In this document: one piece after another, positions 11,801 through 23,800 of the stretch | How positions within the stretch are numbered: the first letter of the stretch is position 1 | How the letters are laid out: each line of letters starts with the position of its first letter | DNA from: Mauremys mutica | Taxonomy: Eukaryota; Chordata; Testudines; Geoemydidae | Length of the DNA: 64,000 nt | Assembly: GCF_020497125.1 (NCBI RefSeq) | Contig: NC_059084.1 | Span: 6,847,501 to 6,911,500 of the forward strand | Reading direction: 5' to 3' | The notes under the pieces: generated by a model | What the model was told of the DNA's origin: nothing | Databases searched by the model: none | What the model saw: the letters and a program-made list of their open reading frames with translations, nothing else | Program-made: the position numbers and the translations under genes

Positions 11801-14800
11801 CACTATTTGAAACAGGAGCCATCTCATCAGGACTGCACATTGCAAGATGTAAAAATAGTGAGATTTAAAATAACATGCTAGCATGTCTAAGCCCCATATA
11901 TATTAGCTATTGGAATTGTGGGTATATATCTGAAGCTGTTGGAAATTTGTTCAGTATCTTCAGCAATCACCATAAAATGAAAATAGGATACATTGTATGA
12001 TTCAGTTTTGTTATAGTGCAATAGATACTTGTGAAAGAAATGCAAAATTGAATCCTATGGAGCTGCTGCTCTCAGTCTAGAGACAATTGACTTAACTTCC
12101 ATGGATGGAACAGAGTTTAACAATGGTTTTAAAATTTAGTTGTGGCTCAGATGTGTTAATAGTGTAAAATTCATTAGTCAGACAAGATAAAATTCCATAA
12201 CCTTTCCAAGGAAAGTGTATGAAAATAGTGTTTCATTTTACCGATTTGTGGAAGTAAATCCTTATTTATCCTGTGATGACTGTACAACAACACATATACT
12301 ACTGATCACAAAATGTATTTATTATTCCTTCTTAGCAAGGCATTCACACTGCATGAAACTTGTTTGAAATGCAGCAGCACATATGCCTCCTGGTTTTAGT
12401 GACTGGCTTCATCTTATGCCCAAATTGTTCTTTATTTTGGATCCTGATAAAGTTGCCTCATGCTTGTATGTTATTTCTGTCACTTGCTTCCTGCTGTTCT
12501 CTCAGACCTGGAGAGGGATTCTTAGAAGGTGTGTCCCTCACATCAACACTAGCTTTCCCCTACAGTTCAGTTTGTGACATTTCCAGGTTATTTGCCAGAA
12601 CTCTTCTCCGGCACAACATACAACTTGGAAGCCTTGACACAGAGACCACATCAAGGACCATCCTTATTTGAGTTCCTTTCAATGTGTTGAGTTTTTTTTC
12701 AGAGAATTTGTTGATAAGGCTTTGAGAAATTCTTCTGACCTGAACAAGATTATAGTTAACCAGTCCCATTAGTGAGACTCCTCTAGAGGGAATGTGTAAT
12801 ACCTTTTGCTGAATTACTAACTACCAACATTACTAAAACAATCAGTCCTTTCATTCCTTCACCCGTTCAACTCCACTGGGGAACGAAAATACTTCCCAAA
12901 CACCATCTAGAGAAGGCATCCTAGAAGTAACTAATCTAGTCCATTAGACACTTTCTTCTCCTGGACTCTTAAAATTGTTGAGACTGACGTCCTTTAAAAT
13001 TTTCAGGAATACCTTCCTCTTAACTTCTTTTCATTGCCTCCCCATTGGGATCACAAGAAGTGACAGGCAGTTCTGGACAGCATGGTGAAACTTATCCAAG
13101 GGGCCATTGTCTTTTCCAGAAGAAAGAGTACTTGCTTTTGATAGAGATTCTTCATGATGAAAAAGAAAATAGGATATTTCCGCCCCATCCTGGACTTGTC
13201 TGGGCTGAATCTGGGTTCACAAAATCTCACTTTGTACAGAATTCTGGCATTCCTGATACAATAGGTTTTCTATTAAGACTACTTAGGTTTCATCTGATTT
13301 GGATCCAGAAGAATTCCAGGACCAGTAATAATAGTAAGAAGTTACTTATGGACCCAGGGTATTGAAGGGATATGTCTTAACATCTGATAGTGTCCTCAAA
13401 TTATACTGGGGAGGGGAGGAAGAGAGTACAAATTGTCTGTTTTGAGGAATCTCTCGATAAAGGAGTCTTCAAAACTGAGTACAAGGACAAGAAAATGTTT
13501 CTATTGGCCAGATGCCAGAAGAGAAGTAGATCTTCAGAGAGTAACAGTCCTCTCCAGGTTTCTTCTCATACAGATGAGACAGTGACTGAATTAGATGGCA
13601 GTTGAACAGATAAGGTGAAATGTCTAGAAGCATCTTCTCTAGACAACCCTCCACCAACCACAGTAATGCTTGACTTGTCCTCTTCTTCCACCTGAGGAGA
13701 TCGGACTCTTGAGCAGGCATCTCTGATTCTCAGCCAGGAGGGGATGACAAATGTTGGAAATATTCAGTCTGGCTCCCAGAGCTTAGTAAAGTACAGCCAG
13801 AAGATGGCAGCTAACAAACTACTACCAAAGCTATAGAGATGTATTTACCTTCCTAGTCTCCATATAAGGGGCTTAAAAATGATCCTTGTATTGAAGAACT
13901 TATAATGATTTCTGCAAGTATCAGAATTCAAAATAAAAACACTAAAGTCCACTTTGACAGCTGTTTTTCAGATCAGTTTCCTAACCTCTATCAGTCTCGA
14001 AGATTTGCCTACCTATCCTGATCAGACCATCACTCTGGCAAACCATGTTCTTATGTGGTCAGAAACATTTCCAGAAGAAGGCACTATGCTTTGACCTTAA
14101 TTACTCTCTAACAGTATTCACAGAAATGTACCACTTGTTTGGATGGAAACTCTTTAGGCCTGGACTTAACGCAGGTTTTGTACCATTATAACTATTTTGG
14201 TTAGGGGTGTGGTTGGTTGATTAGCGCTTATACAGATAGGTAAAACCAATGTGGATGTAGTTTTACTGTTATAACTTATTCTCCTTCTCTTATGGGAATA
14301 ATCTGTACTGGTATAAGCCACCTTTACACTGATATAACTGTGTCCACATTACAGGGGTTGTACAGTTTTAATTATGTTACTATAATGTGTGTGTCTATAC
14401 ATGCCCTTAGAAAAAGATTTGCATCCTGATAAGAGCATCCTTGCAGGGCAGAACAGGACATCAGTTTTATGGTTCATTTCTTCTAAGTAAGGGGATTCAT
14501 GGTGAATTAAGAAAAAAATCTGCTTAATCCAACTCAGGCCATTCAGAACTTTGAAGTCACTCTCAAAACCAAACTTCAAAGGATGTTTCTTCCCAGGGGG
14601 AGAGAACAAAATAAAGGAAGTTATATGCCATGTCTGTGAACAGCCTCTAGCTTTCAAAATATTATCGAGTTTGCTAAGTAATCTGATTTGTTAGATCTGC
14701 TGAGCTGGCAACATTTCTCATATATCCACTTGAAAGATTCGTGCTACCCTTTCCATCAGATGTTCTTCACCTCCTTTGCAAATAGAATGCCCCTAAGGAC

Positions 14801-17800
14801 ATGTTCATATAGCCTGGTGATTTGTGACTGGACATCCAAATGATGAATTGGATAGAACTGTGTTTATTTGGATGGAAAAAACACTTTTTGTTGAGGGGAG
14901 CACATCTTTTACATCATTTTGGGGAGATGGTGCCAGAAAGAAATGATGAGGAAAATCAACTGGCTAGAGCTCTGAGACATTTGATTAGCTTTCCTTGTAC
15001 TGCACAAATAAATGAAACTTCAACATATCCTAGTAATGACAGACAACACTATATAAACAGAGGACCAGGGCATCATGTTTGCACCAAGAAGAAAGGTCCC
15101 TCCTGTGCCAGGGCAATAATAATATGCAATATATTTGGGCCCTGCATATCAAGTTGAATCTAAATACAGCATCTGATTGTCTAAGTAGGCACGAAACAGA
15201 CCCAGCAAAATGGAGTCTCTACTGTTCTTTTTTTTTTCTGTTGATAAGAAAGATTGGAGGTCAAGATGGGATCTCTCTGCAAGCAACATGCCAAGACAAG
15301 AAGATTCTACTTCCAGTTCTATGTGACTCAGCAATGCCCCTTGATGCATTTCTCAAAATTGGCTATTAGGCCAATTCTGTGCTTCCTTGCCTGCTGCCTT
15401 GAGCAAAATTTTCCAGAAGAAAGCATCAGCCCCATTCTGGACTCTGAGACAGTGTTTTTTCTACCTTTGAAATTGTTGTCCTCCCCTTTTCTATGACATG
15501 CCAAAAAGAACCACTAAGTCAAGGGTCAACAGCTGACCCAGGGAAACTCCATCTGTCAACATGAGTTTCTGTTAGCCATGGTAATTTAAATTGGCTTTTA
15601 AAATAGCTAGAGATAGCCGGTGACAATTCCCTTTGTGGAGGGTTACTCTCTACTGGTAGAAAGATGTAAGGGAAGGGATGGACTGTGTTAGGACATGTAG
15701 TAGGCAAGGCAGGTGCATGGTGGAACTGAACTATGCCTGATCCTGAGCCTTCTACAGTGGCAGAAGTTAGAGAAACTAAGTTGCCCTTCTCTTGCTCTAA
15801 TTCGTCTGAGAATGAACAACTGAGGGTCAGGGAGCCACAACTAGGTCGCAGTAGCCACCTCTTTCCTCTTTGTCAAAGTAGAGAATCTGTTCATGAATAT
15901 TTTTTGTCTTCTGTTTTTTTGTTTTTGTTTTTAATATGTTCCATATGTTGGCGTAGCTTGTAGGCTTCAGTAGCAGTTCATCCGGATTTCAGAGTTCAAG
16001 AGAAAGTGATAGTTTGGTTGAGTAATAATTCATTTTAGAAAATAGTGTTTTAATTTAATTTTTTCATTTTGTGTGTATTTATGAACTCCATGAGGTATTG
16101 ATAAAATTATAGGTGCTAGCCAGGGATGCTAGAAATAAATTACCATTTTGCATTTCCTCACCACAAATCTGAATAATCTTCTGGGAGATTAATTTATTTT
16201 TCTTTTCAACTGACATGGTTCCTTCTTTTATATTTTAATTTAACAGGGTCTTGTAAAATAGTTGTAGCTGCTTATGGACTAAGGTAGTTGGAGGCTTCTA
16301 GACAATCCACTTGCATTTTCACAACTCTGGATACTTATACAAGAGTCAGGTTTTGGTATGAAAAACAAGGAAACGTTTATAATTCAGTATTCTGGTTCCA
16401 CCGTTCATATATTTTTATACACGAGTATTAGACAAGATTGTTGGAACAATAATTGTGATTTGATTGCAACTGAGATAATAATTACATCCAGTATATTATC
16501 TTGCAAGGCTTACATGTCATCTTGTAAATTCTGCCGTCTTAACAACACTGAGAGTGACCATTCCATTATAACTTATTTGGTATGTATTTGTGGAAGTTTT
16601 CAAAGTGTCATGGTAGTGACACTATAGTTAAAATGTACACTGTCATTTAGTTCTACTCCTATATTCTGGCACTTTTAACTTTATCAATAAATTACTTTTG
16701 CGTTGAGACATATACTTTTCAAGTTCAGATCCATATTTATTTATTTATTTATTTAACTTTAAGTCTTAAAAGCTTTAGTTTTGTAATACCTGAAGTTCAG
16801 GATTAAACACCCTCAACTGTGTCCCTTTAAATGAAACATTTAAAATACTGTAGTTGATAGCATAGGTTATTTTGAGTAGCTGGGTGTATCTCAGCTTTTA
16901 TTATTCTTATTTTGTTGCTAAGCAATTTGCAAAAGTTCGGAATCAAGTTAGTAGTGCATGTGTGTGCTATATCCAATAATGTGCCGTACAATTTCGCACT
17001 TTATGTTTGAGTAAATTTGAGATCTTTTTGTTTCTGGTATTCATTTGGGGTCAAAAATTAATTACCTACATGTTTGGATACTCATAATTTTACATTGTGA
17101 CAGATTTTTCTACATTAAATCTCTTGTTATTAATAAATGCAACAGACTCTCCAGGTCAAAGCAATTAAATTCTGAGTCTTATGTTTATTTTTAGAGTTGC
17201 ACTTTGGGAATGGTGGTGTCCCTATTATGGAACAAGTTGTAAGTTCGCGGTCTGTGGCATTTGAATCTGAATCCAGTCTTGGCAACATGGAAAACCGTTC
17301 CCCTGGTAAGTCCATTTTCTTCCTTTTATATTGAGCAGAAATCTTGCTAACATATCCAATCTGTGTGTTTCTTAACCAAAAGATAGTTTTTGCACTATTT
17401 ACTCAAGTTATCTCTAAGGAGGAGTACAATATGTTAATGTGTGGATTCACTTTTAAGACTGTAAAGATTATTTGTATTTAGGAGCCCCCTCTGATGGGTT
17501 CCCCCCATGCCCCCTGCAGCTGGGGTACCACTGAGCCCCCCATACCCACCAGCCTGGGCTCCCTTTCACACTGTGGTGCTGTGATAAGATGCTAAGCTCT
17601 CCAAGCTTGCTCTTTCACCAGCATACACACACCTAGCTGCAGAACTTACAGGCTGCTGTGATCAGTTCTGCATGTGGAGGCTCCAGCTAAGGAACTGCCC
17701 AACTACTCAAGAACCCACCCCCCTCTGGAGTGTAAACCCAAAATTATACCATCTTCCACTGCACAGTGATCTGTACAGTGTAAGCTCATGAAATTCGCCC

Positions 17801-20800
17801 CCTCCCTCAGTGTGAAAAGAAAATATACAACAGCTTTTTTTCCCCAAGGTATAACTCCCACACACTGACTGGTCTGTGATGAAGCAAAAGCAAATTTATT
17901 AACTTCACAAGGTAGATTTTGAGTGATTATAAGGGATAGCAAACAGATCAAAGCAAGTTACCTGGCAAATAAACAAAAACACAATCTAAGCTTAATATAC
18001 TAAAGAGATTGGATATGAGTAGCAAACTCTCACCGTAAATGTTGATTTAAGATGGCTGCAGGCTTTTAAGGGGCAAGCTGCACTTGCTTGCAGCTTAAGA
18101 ACCCCAGGTATTCCTTTCACAGGCTAGAAACTCCTCAAGCCTGGGTCCAGCATTTCTTCCCAGTTCAGTCCTTGTTCCTCAGGTGTTTCAAGAGTCTCCT
18201 TTGGGCAGGGAGTCAGTGAAGAGCCACGATGATGTCACTCCCCTGCCTTAAATAGCTTTTATATATGGTGGGAACCTTTTGTCTCCAAGCTTGGTTCTGT
18301 CTTTCAGTGAAAAAACACTGGTATTCCAAGATGGAGTCCAGTACCATGTGATCTGGTCACATGCCCCTGTAGTGTCATAACAGCCATGACCTGGAGGCCA
18401 TTTTTACTGTCCTCAGGAAACCTTGGTCTCCCTGTTGGGAGATTAGCTTCTTCTAAGACCTATTGTTCTTCTTAATGGTCCATTGACTTGAATGGGCCGT
18501 TTCCAGCCAGCCATCTAGACTGACAGTCTTTTGCATAGTGGGCATTCCCCAGGTGTAAACACATTTGAAATAGATACATAGACAATATTCCTAACTTCAG
18601 ATACCAAAATGAAACATGCATACAAATAGGATAATCATATTTAAATTATAACATTTACAATGATAGCTCGCATAACCTATCTTGTATAAAATACATCATA
18701 GTTATGCTATAATCCTATCAAAATACTATCTCTATGAAGGATATGAGCTGCAGTGTCAAATCCCCATCAATGTGATGTTAACTGTACAAAACAGAGAGAG
18801 AGAGAGAGACATGGTCACTGCCCTAAGGGATTTATAATGCTAGTAGACAGACACATGTAAGTACATCCAAATTGTAATTCACTGGTTGATTGGAGAGAGA
18901 TTTGGTCATAACAGGTAAGGTGTTTTGTTTTGTTTTTAAATGTAATTGACTTGTGACTTGCTTTTAATTACTTACAAAATTGCCTTTCTCCTCATGTAAT
19001 ACTGCAGCAATTGTGATTGGCTGACAGGCTTGAACCTAACAACCTGCTGGTTCAGACAGAGGATGGTTAGCAGCTGGGCCTTTGAGTCGTCCTTGACTTC
19101 AGCTTAATCATCTTTTGTTCTGCCAGACTCTGGATTTGGGGATCTTCAGTGCATTTTACCAGATGATACTGTTTTCTTAGGCTTGCCCTAGATTCAGTGT
19201 GGATGGCAGTTGATTGGGTTAAAGCTAATTAGTTGTAAAAGTGATGTAATTTGTTTTGGGAGATCAATTATCATTTATAGTTTTTTTTTGTTTGTTTTTG
19301 TTTTTTTTTTTGTTTCTTTAAGCTATTGAGTTTTGCTGGTTGTTTTTTTTTGTAGAATTCCCAGAACATTAGTCTGGCATTTCAAACAGAGAAAAAGTTG
19401 ATGTTCTTTGGCAGAGAGCCACTAAAAGGAGTGAGGCTATGTGAAGATAGGTGGGATGAAGAATTATCTGATCACTAGTTATTCATCTTTTATCTTTAGG
19501 TTAATGGTGTTGTAAGTCTCCGTTCTGTGATGTCTTTAATTCATTTCACATGCACAAAAAAGCTAGATTGGAGCCGCTATCACATTCATGACTTTGGGTT
19601 TTTATCAAGGATTTGGCTCTAGGTTTTCTGCTGCCTTAAGACATATTAGTGTTTTTTTTATTATGGTAGCACCTAGAAGCCCTAACCAAGATGGAGGTCT
19701 GTTTTGCTAAGCACTGTACAAATGCATAGAAAGGAGGAGTTCCTGCTATGAAGAGCCTATCAAAGATAAGAAGGGATGATACTGCCATCAAATGATTCAA
19801 TCTATTTTACCTTTTCTGATTCATTTTAAAGTGTAATTTAAAAGTCTCAAACACCTGATATATTTTTCTGACTTTATTGTTGAAAATAAAAACCACTGAT
19901 TCAAATAAAAATAAAAACCTCTGTTTTAAAAGAAAAAATTATTAAAATATTATTGTAGTCTTTTGGAGTGGCTTTAAGGCATGGTGGTGCAGTATCCTCT
20001 TGGCATGTAGAAGACCTTTTGTGAAATCCTGACCCTATTGAAATCAGTGGGAATTTTTTTTCCTTTACTTCAATGGGGCCAGGACGTCACACATTGTTTT
20101 TAAAAGATTTAGGTTATAAAATCTGAGAAATATAGGGCTGGTTTATTGAACAAGAAAATTGCTACATTATAAACATTGCTAGACTACCATGGATTAATAA
20201 TAAATCGCTCCTTCCAGAAATGTACTCACATCCTTTAGCAAATGCTATTGTATGGGTTTGGGATAGAACTAGAGATAAGTTCTTTCCCCTCACCAGTGAC
20301 ACCCATTGCAAATATCCAGATTTTAACGCAAATCGCCAACCTGAGAGATTGGGAGAGTCTTGTAACATACAGTTGGCCAGCTATTCGATAAAACAAACTT
20401 TTCTAAGTTATTTAGAGATCAAAACTAGCTTTAATTGGCCCACTCTCCCCAGGTAGCAGTACTTTAAAGTCAGAAATTATGTTTCTCACTTTTCTAGAAA
20501 ACCTGTTTTCTACAGAAAGCTAACTTTAATAGATGTGATAGCATCTGGTCAATTAGGAAACTTCATAATTTATATTGATCTTTGCATAGAACTTCCCTAA
20601 GGAAAAAAATTTCTGTATATGACATCGTGGGAAAAGGATCTGGGTAGACAAATTACCCCAGAGTAAAAGAGGTCCAGCAACCTCAGTCTGTAGCACAATA
20701 GAAGACAATTTAAATAAGACACATATACACACTAAGATGAAAGAAAAGCTTTTATGCATATATCATAGAAATCTAGGACTGGAAGGGACCTTGAGAAGTC

Positions 20801-23800
20801 ATCCAGTCCAGTCCCCTGCACTCAAGGCAGGACTAAGTAATAACTAGATCATTCCCCTGACTGGTGTTTGTCTAACCTGAACTTAAAAAAACCTTCAGTG
20901 ACAGATTCCACAACCTCCCTAGGCATATGTGGTGGTCATATCCAGTCACTAGAGAATATTGAGATGCAGTCCATAACTAAATACCATAGTTGGTGGATAT
21001 TTATGATCCCGTGGTAATCCTCCTTGGGGGCTTCCTAGCAGAAATGACCACACAAGAAGAAATGAAGAATTAATTTCTCATCTGCTAGTTACTTGCTCGA
21101 ATATTGGTAGCCTCTCACTGGAAAAAGAAAAATAGTCCAATCATAGAGAAATGGTTTAAAAATAAATATGGAAGGTTGTGGTTATGAAAAAGTTAACATA
21201 CCCATTACATGCCCAGGAAAATAGAGAGGACAGATAAATATTTGCTTACCTTTTATTCATTACTCAGAGTTCATTGACCTGCAAATAAACCAGCAAACCT
21301 GTCCAGTTTTTTTTTAATATTAACATTTGATAGACATGCTTGGTCTGTTAAATGTGTGTATAGTGATTTCTTTCAATTTAATAAAATCACTAGAAACAAC
21401 AAATTATAGGTGTTGTGATGCTCACTCTGTAATATGGTAACACCTGTTAAATAGAAAGATCTGATGGTTATATTCCTGTATAATATTTCCCTAAACAAAA
21501 GCAAGCTTTTATAATGATTGTTTTTTTCCTGATATTTACATGGCACTGATTGGAAACTTGTTAAAACATCCTAAATAAATGGAGGGAGATGACAAGAGAG
21601 AGAAATGTAGGCTGGAAGGGATCTCGAGAAGCAATCAAGTCCAGCTCTCCTGCACTGAGGCAGGACCAAGTAAATCTAGATCATACCAGATAGTGGTTTG
21701 TTTAACCTGTTCTTTAAAAGCTCCAGTGACATGATGAATTCCACAGCCTCCAGTGATGTGAATTCTACAACCTCCTTTGGAAGCCTATTCTAGTGTTTAA
21801 TTATCCATATACTTAAAAAATATTTTCCCAATATCTAATGTAAAACTTCCTTGCTTCAGATTAGTTTGGTCTTCACAAATCCATGCTGGCTATTTCTTAT
21901 AACCCTATCATCTTCTAGGGAAATTATTTGTTTAATAATTTGTCCCAGTTTCTTTCCAGGTATTCAGTTTAGGCTGACAGCTCTATAATTCCCCAGGTCG
22001 TCTTTGTTGCCTTTTTAAAAGATAGGTACAGTGTTTGCTGTTTTCCAGTCTGCTGGGACTTCACCCATCCTCCATAAGTTCTTAAAGATAATTGCTAGCA
22101 TTCAAGCTTGCTTCAGCTAGTTCCTTAAGTATTCTAGGATAAATTTCATCAGGCCCTTCCGACTTCAATATATCTAACTTATCTAAATAGTCTTTAACCT
22201 CTTCTTTCTCTATTTTGGCTTGTGTTATACCAGGCCAGCAAGAACTTGGAATATTATAAGCATCTAGGGCAGGGGTAGGCAACCTATGGCGGCACACGAG
22301 CTGATTTTCAGTGGCATTCACACTGCCGGGTCCTGGCCACCGGTCTGGGGGGCTCTGCATTTTAATTTAATTTTAAATGAAGCTTCTTAAACATTTTAAA
22401 AACCTTATTTACTTTACATACAACAATAGTTTAGTTATATATTATAGACTTCTAGAAAGAGACCTTCTAAAAATGTTAAAATGTATTACTGGCACACGAA
22501 ACCTTAAATTAGAGTGAATAAATGAAGACTTGGCACACCACTTCTGAAAGGTTGCCGACCCCTGATCTAGGGAAAGAAGGGGATGCACTGCATGAGCAAT
22601 TCCTAGCTTCTGGATTATGTTGACTTAGTGTTAGATGGGACAGTAAACTACCTCTGCTGTGAGGTGGAACTCTGGAGTGTAGTTGTCATGTGAACAGGAA
22701 GGGTGGCTTAATTTTCATTATGATCAAAACTTGAAGTGGGGAATTGCACATTGCTTAATTATATTGGCTGTGACTTTAGTGATCCCTGTCAATAGGAACT
22801 TTGAGAAAAAGTGTGTTCTTCGTTGTGTTCAGAGCTATTAAGTAGTCATCTAGCATACCACATTTAACTTGTATATATCTACTCTCACAAAGAAAAGGTA
22901 ATGACATTTTGAAAGATTAAAAAAAAAAAGTGTCAGCTGTGATCCTAAATGAGGAACTATCAGTTTCATAATTTTACTTTTATTTTTAGCATCAGTTTTG
23001 GATGATAAAGGTGAGCAAAGCAATGAGGAGGAACAAAAAGCTATCAAGCCCACAAGTAAGGAGTTCAAGAAAACATGGGGATTTCGAAGGACTACAATTG
23101 CCAAACGAGAAGGGGCAGGAGATGTTGATGTGGACACTAGTGAACAACAACCACAGCAGCAACAAAGCCTGTCCCTCCGGCGTAGCGGACGGCAACCCAA
23201 GCGTACTGAAAGAGTGGAAGAATTTCTTACAACAGTAAGACGTAGAGGTAGAAAGAATGTTCCTACTGCTCTTGAAGATTCAAGTGAACCAGCATCCTGT
23301 CCGGTTACAGATGTGGAAACTGCCTCTGAAGGCAGTGTGGAGAGTACTCCAGATATAAAACCTGGCACTCGGAAGAGTGAATCTACAGACAGTAAGGATC
23401 AGCCAGTCTTGGAAAGCAGAGGTGCAAAAGATGATGATGATGATGATGATACCTCTGATAGTGATAGTGATGGATTGACGCTGAAAGAACTACAAAATCG
23501 TCTAAGAAACAAACGCATTGAACAAAAACCTGCAGAATTGACATTGAAAGAGATACAGAACCGCCTCAGGAAAAAACACCTAGAACAAAATCCTACAGAA
23601 ACAGTTGATGTCCAGGCAGGAAATCAAGTTAAGACTGAGCTGCCTGTCAAACAAGAACCTGAGTCTACTGATAGCACTGAGACTGGAAATCAAGTAGTTG
23701 TGTCTGAGGAACATACTGAAGATCTTCAGGTTAAGAAGGAAATAAAACCTGACCTGGCAACAAAAGAGATCAAAGACGAAGAATCTGAAGAGTTCACAAA

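Larger units (their letters stand above)
11051..17194 (+). other. DIDO1 intron 2
   Basis: Between exons 2 and 3. 11051-12830 and 15500-17194 show no recognised element apart from a (TTTA)n run at about 16735-16755. The middle holds a decayed DIRS-like element with a short DNA element inside it. Confidence 0.7.
17306..22989 (+). other. DIDO1 intron 3
   Basis: It holds an LTR, two CR1 fragments, a hAT-like element and small repeats, listed separately. 18785-19650 and 20100-20760 have short T-runs and a (GA)n at 18794-18809 but nothing else recognised. Confidence 0.7.

Noticed and set aside
22850..23368. Long minus-strand open frame opposite exon 4
   Set aside because: It is the shadow of the conserved DIDO1 exon and has no recognisable motif of its own.
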